61,873 nucleotides of DNA from Patescibacteria group bacterium (GTDB lineage Archaea; Nanobdellota; Nanobdellia; Pacearchaeales; GW2011-AR1): contig JAHYJW010000004.1 in assembly GCA_019428815.1 (NCBI GenBank), positions 1-61,873 on the forward strand. The letters are read 5' to 3'. The notes below the pieces were generated by a model. That model ran no database searches, was not told the origin of the DNA, and worked only from the letters and a program-made list of their open reading frames with translations. The stretch's first letter is position 1; each line of letters begins with the position of its first letter. A program made the translations under genes and the position numbers. Below are positions 32,044 to 40,577 of the stretch, piece by piece.

Positions 32044-33609
32044 ATGAAATTTCTAGAAAAGATAACTCCCAGAGATTATCAGGAGAGTATTTTAAAAGCC
32101 TGTATTGAAAAAAATTGTTTAGTTGTTTTACCAACAGGATTAGGAAAAACCCTCATTGCTCTTATGCTTTCTATTAAAAGAATGGAAAGTTTTCCTAGTG
32201 AGAAAGTTGTCTTTTTAGCTCCAACAAGGCCGCTTGTAGAACAGCATTTAAATTTCTTTAAAAAACATTTACCTGAACTTTTTGGAGAAATGCAGTTATT
32301 TACTGGACAGATTCCCCCTGAAAAGAGAAAAACAGTTTGGAGAACTGCTGACATAATTTTTTCAACACCTCAATGTGTAGCAAATGATCTAAAAAATAAT
32401 CTTTATAGTTTAGAAGAAGTTTGTTTATTAATTCAAGATGAAGCCCATAGGTGCATAAGAAACTATGATTACACATATATTGCAAAGAAGTATCTTGAAC
32501 AATCCACAAACCCTAGGATAGTGGGGTTAACTGCGTCTCCGGGAAGTGAAAGGGTAAAAATAAAGGAAATTTGTAATAATCTCCATATCGAAGCTGTTGA
32601 ATTAAGAACCCGAGAAAGTTCAGATGTAAAAGATTATCTACAAGAATTAAAATTTGAAAAGATAATCTTAGAGGTTTCTCCTGAAATGGAACAAATAAGG
32701 GGCGCTTTGAATCGTCTTTTTCAGGAATATGTAAGTGAATTGAGAAATAGAAAAATTTTTTTTGGAAGGCCAACAAAAACAGAATTAATAAAGTTACAAA
32801 AAAAAATTATGCTAAACATTTCTAAAGGGAAAAAAGATTATAACACTCTTCTTGCTTCAAGTGCATGTGCACAGTCTATAAAAATACAACACGCATTAGA
32901 ATTATTAGAAACCCAAACAATTTGGAGTTTTAACAATTATCTAACCGTTTTACTAAAAAAAGCTTTAAAAAAAGAAAATAAAGGCGTTATCAGATTGGCT
33001 TCTAAACCCGAATTTAATTACTCTCTTGCTAAGTCTAAAGACCTTTTAAGAAATGGAATAGAACATCCAAAGGTTCTAAAAATTCAGGATTTAGTAAAAA
33101 AAGAGAAAGAATTAAATGACAAGGGAAAAATAATAATCTTTGCTCAGTTTAGAGATACTGCAAAGATGATTTCTGAAAAACTTAAAGAAATACCGGGTAT
33201 ATCCCCCGAGGTGTTTATAGGTCAGGGTAAAAAAATAGATTCTGATGGAGGAACGATAAAAGGGTTAAATCAAAAAGAACAAAAAGAAATCATAGAGAAT
33301 TTTTCTTCTGGAAAAACAAATGTTCTTTGTGCTACTTCTATTGGAGAAGAGGGGTTAGATATCCCAGAAGTAAATACTGTAATTTTTTATGAACCCGTAC
33401 CCTCTGCTATAAGGGCAATTCAAAGAGCGGGTAGAACAGCGAGATTGATGAAAGGGAAGCTAATTATTCTAATTACAAAAAATACCAGAGATGAAGCTTA
33501 TTTTTATGTTTCAAAGTTTAAAGAAAAGAAGATGCATAACGCAATAAGTTCAATAAAAGAGGGTTTAGCAAAAAAAACAAAAACAGAAAAACAAAGAACG
33601 CTTGAATAA
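32044..33609 (+). CDS. Hef-type SF2 helicase (helicase half of a split Hef)
   Basis: The 521-residue protein is an ERCC4-related/FANCM-like helicase that acts on stalled forks. Motifs: LPTGLGKT (30-37), APTRPLVEQH, DEAH (132-135), LTASPGS, a helical insertion, FAQFRDTAKM, then ATSIGEEGLDIPEV and QRAGRTAR. Euryarchaeal Hef joins this to an XPF nuclease; here the protein stops and the nuclease is the next gene, 33 bp on. The split could be a stable gene fission or a frameshift ancestor. Confidence 0.9.
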   Translation: MKFLEKITPRDYQESILKACIEKNCLVVLPTGLGKTLIALMLSIKRMESFPSEKVVFLAPTRPLVEQHLNFFKKHLPELFGEMQLFTGQIPPEKRKTVWRTADIIFSTPQCVANDLKNNLYSLEEVCLLIQDEAHRCIRNYDYTYIAKKYLEQSTNPRIVGLTASPGSERVKIKEICNNLHIEAVELRTRESSDVKDYLQELKFEKIILEVSPEMEQIRGALNRLFQEYVSELRNRKIFFGRPTKTELIKLQKKIMLNISKGKKDYNTLLASSACAQSIKIQHALELLETQTIWSFNNYLTVLLKKALKKENKGVIRLASKPEFNYSLAKSKDLLRNGIEHPKVLKIQDLVKKEKELNDKGKIIIFAQFRDTAKMISEKLKEIPGISPEVFIGQGKKIDSDGGTIKGLNQKEQKEIIENFSSGKTNVLCATSIGEEGLDIPEVNTVIFYEPVPSAIRAIQRAGRTARLMKGKLIILITKNTRDEAYFYVSKFKEKKMHNAISSIKEGLAKKTKTEKQRTLE

Positions 33610-33642
33610 AAATTAGATATTAAAAACATACCACCTATAAAA

Positions 33643-34305
33643 ATGGAAAAGATAATAGTCGACACAAGAGAAAAGAATTTCCATCTAGTTGAAGAATTAG
33701 AATCTTTGGGAATAGAGGTAGAAATAAAACCGTTAAAAGTAGGGGATTATATCGTAAAAGATGTTGTAATAGAAAGAAAAACTATCTCCGATTTTATTAA
33801 TTCAATGTTAAGTAGGCGTCTTTTAATTCAAATAGAAGAACTAATTCAATATCCAAACAGACTTTTGATTATAGAGGGATTTGAAGAACAGGAATTATAC
33901 CCTGATGAAAGTTTGATTATAAATGGGAAAGGAATACACCCAAACTCAATTAGGGGATTTCTTCTTTCAATACTGTTGAAGTATAAAGTTCCTATAATCT
34001 TTACAAAAGATTACAAAGATACTGCTAAATTTTTTTCCGTAATCTTAAAAAGAAAAACTCAAGAAATGTCCCTCAATGCAAATAAAAAAACTCTGAATTC
34101 TAAGGAAAGAAAGGAGTTCATCTTAGAGGGATTTCCAGGAATTGGGCCAAAGACCTCCAAAAAACTCCTTGAAAACTTCGGTACTCTAAAAGAGTTTATC
34201 AATGCGCCAGAAGAAGATTTAAAGAAGATCTTAGGTAAAAAAACAGAAGGAATAAAAAAAATAATTGAGGGGGAGTATAAAGAGGGTTTATATAAAAAGG
34301 ATTAA
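33643..34305 (+). CDS. XPF/ERCC4 nuclease (nuclease half of a split Hef)
   Basis: The ERCC4 fold is complete: DTREK (7-11), GDYIV (34-38) and ERKTISD (44-50) carry the catalytic GDx(n)ERKx3D residues. Two helix-hairpin-helix motifs (about 160-210, FPGIGPKTSKKLLENFG) follow, which bind structured DNA and allow dimerisation. At 220 residues it is a stand-alone XPF. The ATG and 33-bp spacer show it is translated separately from the helicase. Confidence 0.92.
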   Translation: MEKIIVDTREKNFHLVEELESLGIEVEIKPLKVGDYIVKDVVIERKTISDFINSMLSRRLLIQIEELIQYPNRLLIIEGFEEQELYPDESLIINGKGIHPNSIRGFLLSILLKYKVPIIFTKDYKDTAKFFSVILKRKTQEMSLNANKKTLNSKERKEFILEGFPGIGPKTSKKLLENFGTLKEFINAPEEDLKKILGKKTEGIKKIIEGEYKEGLYKKD

Positions 34306-34829
34306 TTTAGGTTATATTCCTCAAGCGTTTTGTATACAGGCCCCTCTTCTTGCATAATTGATTCCTTTAATCTAAAATTTGTGACAGGAAAAATGATTTT
34401 AGGAATTTTTATTCGATTTAAGTTTTCTAAAAAAGACGCTTTATCTTTTATGGTTTTAACTCTAGCAATTGTTAGATGTCCCATAAATCTTTTTTCAATT
34501 GGATAAAAAGAACTTAATCTTTGATCAATTTCCGCTTGTATTTGTTCACAATTTTTTACACTCAACCAAATAATCCTAATAAAATTCTCAGAAAAAACAC
34601 CCACCTTTTCAATTTCTATTTCAAAGGGTTTTATATTAACTTCCTTAAGTTTCTTGGTGATTTCTTCGACTTGTTTTTCTTCGATTTCTCCTATAAACTT
34701 CAAAGTAAGATGCAAATTCCAGGGTTCAATTTTTTTACCTAAAAAATCTGGAAGCTTATCTTGAACAATTTTTATTTTTCTTTGTATTTCTAGGGGTAAG
34801 TCTAAAGAAATGAATACTCTTTTTTTCAT
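34302..34829 (-). CDS. thpR: RNA 2',3'-cyclic phosphodiesterase ThpR
   Basis: This 2H phosphoesterase opens 2',3'-cyclic phosphates of RNA. Both HxT motifs are present (HLTLKFIG and GHLTIARVK), so it should be active. The 175-residue length is normal. The gene is convergent with the XPF nuclease, overlapping its last four bases. Confidence 0.93.
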   Translation of the reverse strand: MKKRVFISLDLPLEIQRKIKIVQDKLPDFLGKKIEPWNLHLTLKFIGEIEEKQVEEITKKLKEVNIKPFEIEIEKVGVFSENFIRIIWLSVKNCEQIQAEIDQRLSSFYPIEKRFMGHLTIARVKTIKDKASFLENLNRIKIPKIIFPVTNFRLKESIMQEEGPVYKTLEEYNLN

Positions 34830-34889
34830 TTTTAGTAATAAGCCTCACTGTTAAAGATTTAACTTTATTTTAAAATTTAAAAAGATAAT

Positions 34890-35693
34890 TTAAATTAATT
34901 CTGATAAAATTTTTGCTCCAAGCTTAACTGTCAGGTCCCCCATATCTTTTTCAGGGTTGATTTCTACAATATCTACTCCTCGTAAATTTTTAAGGAGGTT
35001 AATTCTTTGGATAACATACAAAAATTCGCGACTTGTCAATCCCCCTGGTTCTTTAAAAGAGACCCCTGGAGCAAATGCGGGATCAATAATACTCAAATCT
35101 ATTGAAACATAACTCTCTTTATCTCTTAAGAATTCCATTATTGTGTCACAAGAATCTTCTAAATTTTCGTGAAAAGGATTCATAAGCATGAACTTTAGGT
35201 TTCTTTTTTTTAAAAAGGAAATTTCAGAAGAAGAGAAATTTCTAATTCCCACTAAGAAGATATTTTCTGGAGGAAACCCGGTTTTGATTAATTGATTAAC
35301 CCACTCTTTATTTTTAGGAAACTTAGAACCGGATTCAAAGCAGTTAGGAGAAGAATCAAAGACCACTAAACCCGGTTCTTTTTGAATTTTTTTACAATAA
35401 TCCAAAAAAGCTAGGGTTATAGAATAACTAATAGAATGATCCCCTCCAAGAAATATTGTTTTTGGTTTTTCTTCAAATATCTCCAGAGAGTTTTCATAGA
35501 TAAGTTTGTTTGTCAGTTCTAAATTGGAGTTATCTAAGTGTATCTCTTCTAAATCTAAAAGTTTAGTATCTATGAGATTTCCTTTTTCATTATTTGATAT
35601 TTCTTTTAAATTAGAAAGAATCAAATTACCCGATTTTTCACAACCATTTGTTTTTCCAGAACTATTAATCCCAGGAACTTTAACGATAAACAT
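34890..35693 (-). CDS. Arginase/agmatinase-fold protein with lost metal ligands
   Basis: The ureohydrolase fold is clear: FLGGDHSISYS, then VVFDSSPN in place of DAHxD, and SIDLSIIDPAFAPGVSFKEP in place of SxDxDxxDP. GGDHS keeps its His, but the His and second Asp of DAHxD are Ser and Asn, and one Asp of SxDxD is Ser. The binuclear Mn site is therefore broken, so arginine/agmatine hydrolysis is doubtful. The rest (GGLTSREFLYVIQRI) is well conserved, which argues for a retained non-catalytic role. Confidence 0.85.
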   Translation of the reverse strand: MFIVKVPGINSSGKTNGCEKSGNLILSNLKEISNNEKGNLIDTKLLDLEEIHLDNSNLELTNKLIYENSLEIFEEKPKTIFLGGDHSISYSITLAFLDYCKKIQKEPGLVVFDSSPNCFESGSKFPKNKEWVNQLIKTGFPPENIFLVGIRNFSSSEISFLKKRNLKFMLMNPFHENLEDSCDTIMEFLRDKESYVSIDLSIIDPAFAPGVSFKEPGGLTSREFLYVIQRINLLKNLRGVDIVEINPEKDMGDLTVKLGAKILSELI

Positions 35694-35749
35694 AATTCTG
35701 AACAGAAAAAAAGGTTTATAATTCTATCCTAAAATTTGCGCAAACAACC

Positions 35750-36955
35750 TCAATCTGGAACAAGAGCAAAGAAACTATTTTTTTCTAGGGGTATTTTTGC
35801 TATCTCTTTTACATCTTCAATTTTTACATCTCTTATATTCTTTTCAAATTCATAAAACTCTTCTATATTCCCGTTTATTTCATAATGGAGTAAATTAGCT
35901 AATTGATTATGAGAATCTTCACAAGAAATATAGTGGTTTCCAATGATTTGTTCTTTTACTTGGGAGAATTCTTCTTCTGTTAGTTCTTTAGAAATCTTCT
36001 CAAATTCATCCAGTATCACCCTTCTACACTCTTCTACTTTCTCTTTTTTTGTTCCAACATAAATTAAACTATAAGCAAAGTCTTTGTTTACTTCTAACTG
36101 AGCCCTAACCGCATAAGCAAGATTACGTTTATCCCTTATTTCTTGGAATAGTCTAGAGGACATTCCCCCTCCCATCAATACCCCCAAGACAATTGCTGCG
36201 TAATTCTTTTTATCCTTAGAAGAAGGGATGTGGTATGCTAAAGCAAAATTTGCCTGGTCTATTCCTTTTCTTTTTTCAATTTTAGAATTGTTCATAATTT
36301 CAATGTTATAAACAGGAACTTGGCCTTCATTTTTTACAAAATTTTTCTCAGCAAAGTCAACAATCTGATTAAAATCTGCATTACCAACTACACAAAGAAT
36401 CATATTATTTGGTTGATAAACCTCTTTAAATCTCTTAATTATATCCCCTCTTGTAATTGAATTTAATGTGTCTGTTGTACCAATTAAGGGGATCCCAAAT
36501 GGAGGCTTATAAAGAAATTTTTGGATTTCCTGAAGAACATATCTAGGCGGACTATCTTGGTACATTTTAATCTCTTCAAAAATAACTTGTCTTTCTTTTT
36601 TTATCTCTTCTGGTTCAAACAAAGGATTTTTGATCATATCACTCAAAACTTCTAAAGCGGTTTCGAGATGTTTACTGGGCATTTTACAATGATAAGCAGT
36701 GATGGATTCATCTGTAAACCCATTTAACTCTCCACCCTTTTTTTCTATTTCTTCTGCAATTTTTTTTGAGTTTCTTTTAGGGGTTCCTTTATATAAAAGA
36801 TGCTCAATAAAATGAGATATTCCTTTATTGGATTCAGATTCATTTATCCCCCCACACCTCACTGCAAAAGCAACACTAACGACAGGGTTTTCTCTTTTTT
36901 CAAAGAGGACAGTCATGCCGTTTTGAAGGACTTTTCTATAAAATAAAGGTTCCAT
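35750..36955 (-). CDS. M16 family zinc peptidase
   Basis: The inverse zinc-binding motif HFIEH (GISHFIEHLLYKGTPKR) with the downstream EIEKKGGELNGFTDESITAY marks an M16/pitrilysin-type protease. The C-terminal half (GMSSRLFQEIRDKRNLAYAV) supports it. At 401 residues it is the single-chain bacterial/archaeal form that works as a dimer. It may process peptides or targeting sequences; substrate unknown. Confidence 0.92.
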   Translation of the reverse strand: MEPLFYRKVLQNGMTVLFEKRENPVVSVAFAVRCGGINESESNKGISHFIEHLLYKGTPKRNSKKIAEEIEKKGGELNGFTDESITAYHCKMPSKHLETALEVLSDMIKNPLFEPEEIKKERQVIFEEIKMYQDSPPRYVLQEIQKFLYKPPFGIPLIGTTDTLNSITRGDIIKRFKEVYQPNNMILCVVGNADFNQIVDFAEKNFVKNEGQVPVYNIEIMNNSKIEKRKGIDQANFALAYHIPSSKDKKNYAAIVLGVLMGGGMSSRLFQEIRDKRNLAYAVRAQLEVNKDFAYSLIYVGTKKEKVEECRRVILDEFEKISKELTEEEFSQVKEQIIGNHYISCEDSHNQLANLLHYEINGNIEEFYEFEKNIRDVKIEDVKEIAKIPLEKNSFFALVPD

Positions 36956-36987
36956 TATATCAGAATAAAAACAGGGTTTTTAAATCT

Positions 36988-37461
36988 TTAATTAAAAAAA
37001 AGCAAATAAGCTCCAATTCCTAAGAATATTAAGAATCCTAAGATTACAATTAACCACATTCCCAACTTTGATTTTTTGGGTTGGGCAACAGAAGAAGTTC
37101 CTTGAGGAACCCCAGGTTGAGTTGTTACAGTTTGGAGGTTAGGTGTTGATTGTTGAGGGGGGTTAGGCAATTGTGGTTGAGAATTTTGAGGTGGAATTTG
37201 TGGGGTTGGTACAGTTTGCGGAGTAGTTGTTGGCTGTTGAGGGGGGTTAGGTAACTGTGATTGAGAATTTTGAGGTGGAATTTGTGGGGTTGGTACGGTT
37301 TGCGGAGTAGTTGTTGGCTGTTGAGGGGGGTTAGGTAACTGTGGTTGAGAATTTTGAGGTGGAATTTGTGGGGTTGATATAGGTTGGCGACCTGTACGAG
37401 GGGATTGAACTCTTCTTGATCTCTGAGTTAAAGGTCTTCGAATATTTGATGGAGGAACCAT
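36988..37461 (-). CDS. Pro/Gln/Thr tandem-repeat membrane protein
   Basis: After a basic N-terminus, residues about 33-110 are close to three copies of a 28-residue unit (PNPPQQPTTTPQTVPTPQIP and PQNSQPQL). A single membrane helix (about 135-154, GMWLIVILGFLIFLGIGAYL) and a two-residue tail end it. The repeats are extended and probably disordered, possibly a rigid stalk. It has no signal peptide, so the topology is likely N-in or C-tail-anchored. Confidence 0.75.
   Translation of the reverse strand: MVPPSNIRRPLTQRSRRVQSPRTGRQPISTPQIPPQNSQPQLPNPPQQPTTTPQTVPTPQIPPQNSQSQLPNPPQQPTTTPQTVPTPQIPPQNSQPQLPNPPQQSTPNLQTVTTQPGVPQGTSSVAQPKKSKLGMWLIVILGFLIFLGIGAYLLFFN
37151..37380. repeat. 84-bp tandem repeat, about 2.7 copies
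   Basis: Units start near 37155, 37239 and 37323 with exact 84-bp spacing and few mismatches. They lie inside the Pro/Gln-rich coding region and keep the frame, so copy number could vary by slippage without breaking the protein. Confidence 0.85.
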
Positions 37462-37509
37462 AAATAAAAAAAGAAAGATTATGTTATAAAGTTATCCCTT
37501 CTGGAGTTT

Positions 37510-38313
37510 TCATAGGCTCTTATTTATCTTTTTAAAAATTAAAAATTGTTCACTGCCCATTTTAAATTCATCTAAAACCCAAAAATTTTCTTTTATAAAA
37601 TTTAATATCCAGTATCTCTTTGCTTTAAATTTTGTTCTCTTCACCATACTCTCAACTGGTAAACTAAGGATGAATAAATCAACTAAAGGGGTTAATTCTA
37701 AAAGAAGTTTTTTTGAATAATCTCTACTTAACAATTCTAAAGAGTCTATTACCTTAAATAAAAAAACAATTTTAAAGGATTTTTCTTTTTTTATCAACCT
37801 TTTAAGGAGGTTTAGTTCAAAAAGGCTTAAGTGTATTGAATCACCTAAAAGGTTACTCTTACGAAAATAGATTTTAGCTAAATCAACAAACTGGCCAATG
37901 GATTCAATGACAAAATAACTTAGATTAGATCTCTTTTTATCTATATATGGATAACTGAAAAAATTTACTCCAGATCCAAGGTCAATAATACTAAGTTTTT
38001 CTGATTTTTTAGGAATATGTTTAAAAATCTTTGAATAAATTTCAGGATAGAAATCTATCCTCTCTCTAGTAGAAAGATGTTTTCTTAAAAACCATTCTGG
38101 AGGTTTATCTTCCAAAGATCTCCCTGAAAGAAGTTTTTGACTGCCAAAAGCACCAAAAGTTTTATGTAAAAGTTCTCTTGTGAGCTTAATTTTTTCTTCA
38201 TCTGAAGTTTGCCTATTTTCAAAATGGGAAAAGGCTAAATAAATGTCTTTTTCTCTAAGTTTAGAAAACTCTTTTTTTGAAGATATCTTTTTAATTATCT
38301 CTTCTTTTTCCAT
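37510..38313 (-). CDS. FmrO/Arm-like rRNA methyltransferase
   Basis: The SAM-binding LSIIDLGSGVNFFSYPYI, then FLFKVIDSLELLSRDYSKKL and SLPVESMVKRTKFKAKRY with a late KENFWVLDEFKMGSEQFLIF, match the m7G1405 16S rRNA methyltransferase family (FmrO/RmtA). The N-terminal helical region (HKTFGAFG, HLSTRERIDFY) is also as expected. In bacteria this family gives aminoglycoside resistance. In an archaeon a housekeeping rRNA site is more likely. The target is not known. Confidence 0.7.
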   Translation of the reverse strand: MEKEEIIKKISSKKEFSKLREKDIYLAFSHFENRQTSDEEKIKLTRELLHKTFGAFGSQKLLSGRSLEDKPPEWFLRKHLSTRERIDFYPEIYSKIFKHIPKKSEKLSIIDLGSGVNFFSYPYIDKKRSNLSYFVIESIGQFVDLAKIYFRKSNLLGDSIHLSLFELNLLKRLIKKEKSFKIVFLFKVIDSLELLSRDYSKKLLLELTPLVDLFILSLPVESMVKRTKFKAKRYWILNFIKENFWVLDEFKMGSEQFLIFKKINKSL

Positions 38314-38437
38314 TCTATTCGATTTAATTAATGTTTAATAAATTTTTTAAGGAAAAGTTGTTTAAAAGATGTATGTAAACTTAACTTAACGCGTTATCAA
38401 AATAAAATCAAAATTTTAAAAAAGTCTTAATATTAAA

Positions 38438-39337
38438 ATGGCCTCAACAAACCAATCTCCCCAATATCAAAAAGCAGAGGGAATGTATTTACAAGCAAGA
38501 AATGATGAAGAAAGACTGAGATATCTTGAAGAAATGATCAGGGAATGTCCCAAACATAAATCTTCTGAAAAAATGCTTGCACAATTAAAAACGAGAAAGA
38601 AGAAACTTTTAGAAAAAATAAACAAAATAAAAAAAAGGGGGAAGGGGAAGAAGGAAGGAATAAAAAAGGAGGATTTACAAGCGGTTATAGTAGGTTTCAC
38701 AAATACCGGAAAATCTTCATTAATTTCTATTTTAACGAATGCTTCTCCAGAGATTACCCCCTACCATTTTACAACAAAAAAACCAGTAATTGGGATGTTA
38801 AACTATGAAGGAACGCCTATTCAAATTATAGAGGTCCCCTCTTTTGAGTCTGAGTATTATGATAGGGGGGTAGTTAATACTGCAGATTTGATTATTATTT
38901 TAGTGACTTCTCTTGAACAAATAGAAAGAATAAAAGAAGACTTAAAAAATGCCCACGGAAAAAAACTGGTAGTATTTAATTTACAGGGTTTTGAAGATGA
39001 AAGGAAAATTAATGCTACATTACAAAGTAAAAGGTATAATTTTATGAGCATCTCAACAAAAAATGGTAAGGGTATTGAAGACTTAAAAGAAAAAATTTTT
39101 CAGAATTTTGAAAAGATTAGAATTTTTACGAAAGAACCGGGAAAGGGAAAATCTCAAAAGCCAATAATTTTAGATTCAGGCACAACAATAAAAGAAATTG
39201 CAGAAAGGATTCTTAAAAATGTAAAAGAAATAAAAGAAATAAAAATTTGGGGTCCTAGTTCCAAATTTCCAGGGCAAAGGGTTGGAATCAAACATATTCT
39301 AAAAGATTTAGATGTTGTAGAATTTAAAACGTATTAA
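38438..39337 (+). CDS. DRG/Obg-like GTPase-fold protein with TGS domain, degenerate G motifs
   Basis: A helical N-terminus leads to P-loop VGFTNTGKSSL (G1), but the G3 DxPG is EVPSF and the G4 NKxD is FNLQG. The C-terminal TGS domain is well preserved (KIWGPSSKFPGQRVGIKHIL). DRG proteins bind ribosomes with a zinc-finger partner. Without G3/G4, nucleotide specificity is likely altered, although the P-loop is intact. The 299-residue length is shorter than canonical DRG, lacking the S5D2L insertion. Confidence 0.85.
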   Translation: MASTNQSPQYQKAEGMYLQARNDEERLRYLEEMIRECPKHKSSEKMLAQLKTRKKKLLEKINKIKKRGKGKKEGIKKEDLQAVIVGFTNTGKSSLISILTNASPEITPYHFTTKKPVIGMLNYEGTPIQIIEVPSFESEYYDRGVVNTADLIIILVTSLEQIERIKEDLKNAHGKKLVVFNLQGFEDERKINATLQSKRYNFMSISTKNGKGIEDLKEKIFQNFEKIRIFTKEPGKGKSQKPIILDSGTTIKEIAERILKNVKEIKEIKIWGPSSKFPGQRVGIKHILKDLDVVEFKTY

Positions 39338-39359
39338 GAAAAAGAAAAGATTATCAATT

Positions 39360-40316
39360 TTATTGATTTTTCCTTATAAGAGAAATGATCTCCTCTAAAT
39401 ATCTGGATATTGCATTTTTTAAATCAGAAGGATGAATCTTTTCTGATTCAAACATTTTCTCTAATTTAGGATAATCTTCAATTAAAATATCCCCCCCATA
39501 TCTTTTCTCTCTTTTTATTTTCAATTCTCCAAATTGAGGGAAGATAATTGTTTTAGCTATAGACAACAGAGGATTGTTTGTGACGTCTCCTACTTTACAA
39601 TAAGCTCTCCCAATCTTTTTCTCAATATCCTCTTTTTTATCTTTAATAGAGATTAAACTCTCCGGAACAGAACTAGACATCTTTCCCCCAGGTCCCTTAA
39701 GACTCGGAATTATAGGGGTGTACAAATAAACTGCTTCAGGAAGATCAATTTCTTTTCCGATATCTAATCCCAGCATATAAATTTTTCTTTGGTCTGTGCC
39801 TGCAACCACAAAATTAGTTCCTAGTGCATGAACATCTGCTATTTGCATAAGTGGATAAATTATCTGACTTATTCGCGTATTTTCTGTATTTCTTACAACT
39901 TGTTGGATAGAACGAATACCCCTTTGAAGAGTTGTTTTTAATGCTAATTTAAGCACATTCTCCATATATTCTGGTTTTCTTTGAAAATCAGTTCCTTTGA
40001 TAAATTCTGCCTTTAAACCCATAGCTTTGAAAGCTTTTTCCCATTGTTTTACTTGACTATTTACAAAACCCCAATCCCCTTTTTGATTGAGCCAAGTATG
40101 CCAATCAGCAAGAAGAATCTTTATTTTTATCCCTGCTTTTTGAAGATCTAAAAGTTTCATTACAGTTACCAAATGACCAAGATGAATATCTCCTGAACAC
40201 TCATAGCCACAATAAGCAACTCCTTTTTTCATAAAATTTTCAATTTGTTGTACATTTATGATTTCTTCAGTATTCATCTTTATCAGTTCAATTTTCTCAT
40301 CAATTTTTCTTCTCAT
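39360..40316 (-). CDS. tyrS: Tyrosyl-tRNA synthetase
   Basis: Class I synthetase: YECSGDIHLGHL contains the HIGH-type motif, and GPGGKMSSS the KMSKS motif. The archaeal/eukaryal arrangement LLADWHTWLNQKGDWGFVNS and GTDQRKIYMLGLDIG supports TyrRS, and 318 residues is the archaeal size. I use the ATG at 40316 rather than a TTG seven codons upstream. It is the last gene of the Acs-Kor-ferredoxin run. Confidence 0.93.
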   Translation of the reverse strand: MRRKIDEKIELIKMNTEEIINVQQIENFMKKGVAYCGYECSGDIHLGHLVTVMKLLDLQKAGIKIKILLADWHTWLNQKGDWGFVNSQVKQWEKAFKAMGLKAEFIKGTDFQRKPEYMENVLKLALKTTLQRGIRSIQQVVRNTENTRISQIIYPLMQIADVHALGTNFVVAGTDQRKIYMLGLDIGKEIDLPEAVYLYTPIIPSLKGPGGKMSSSVPESLISIKDKKEDIEKKIGRAYCKVGDVTNNPLLSIAKTIIFPQFGELKIKREKRYGGDILIEDYPKLEKMFESEKIHPSDLKNAISRYLEEIISLIRKNQ

Positions 40317-40400
40317 AGATAAGTTACATACCCCCAATTATTAAATGTTTTTGTTCCATTCATTAAAAAGAATAAATATTAAAAAAACCAGAATTACAAA

Positions 40401-40577
40401 TTAAAGAGAGATAGCTTTTTGGGGGCAGGAATTTGCAGCTTTCTTCTCACATACTAAATCTTTGGAGATTTTTTTAACTCTTGCCTTCCCATCAGAAACT
40501 TCAAAACTTTTAGGGCAAATTGAAGCACAAAGTCCACAACCAATACACTTCTCTTCATCAATTTTTACTTTTCCCAT
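40401..40577 (-). CDS. 4Fe-4S ferredoxin
   Basis: The 58-residue protein MGKVKIDEEKCIGCGLCASI starts with CIGCGLCASICP, three Cys plus C21-P, the classic single [4Fe-4S] ferredoxin motif. A later Cys (NSCPQKAISL) completes the fold. Its start lies inside the end of the KorB gene (20-bp overlap), and its Shine-Dalgarno AGGAGGT sits in that coding region. It is the likely electron acceptor of the oxidoreductase upstream. Confidence 0.9.
   Translation of the reverse strand: MGKVKIDEEKCIGCGLCASICPKSFEVSDGKARVKKISKDLVCEKKAANSCPQKAISL

Noticed and set aside
36988-37461. Possible CRISPR array from regular repeats
   Set aside because: Repeats are 84 bp with no spacers and lie in frame inside a Pro/Gln-rich coding region.
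39360-40337. TTG start seven codons upstream for TyrRS
   Set aside because: ATG at 40316 gives the usual archaeal length and needs no alternative codon.
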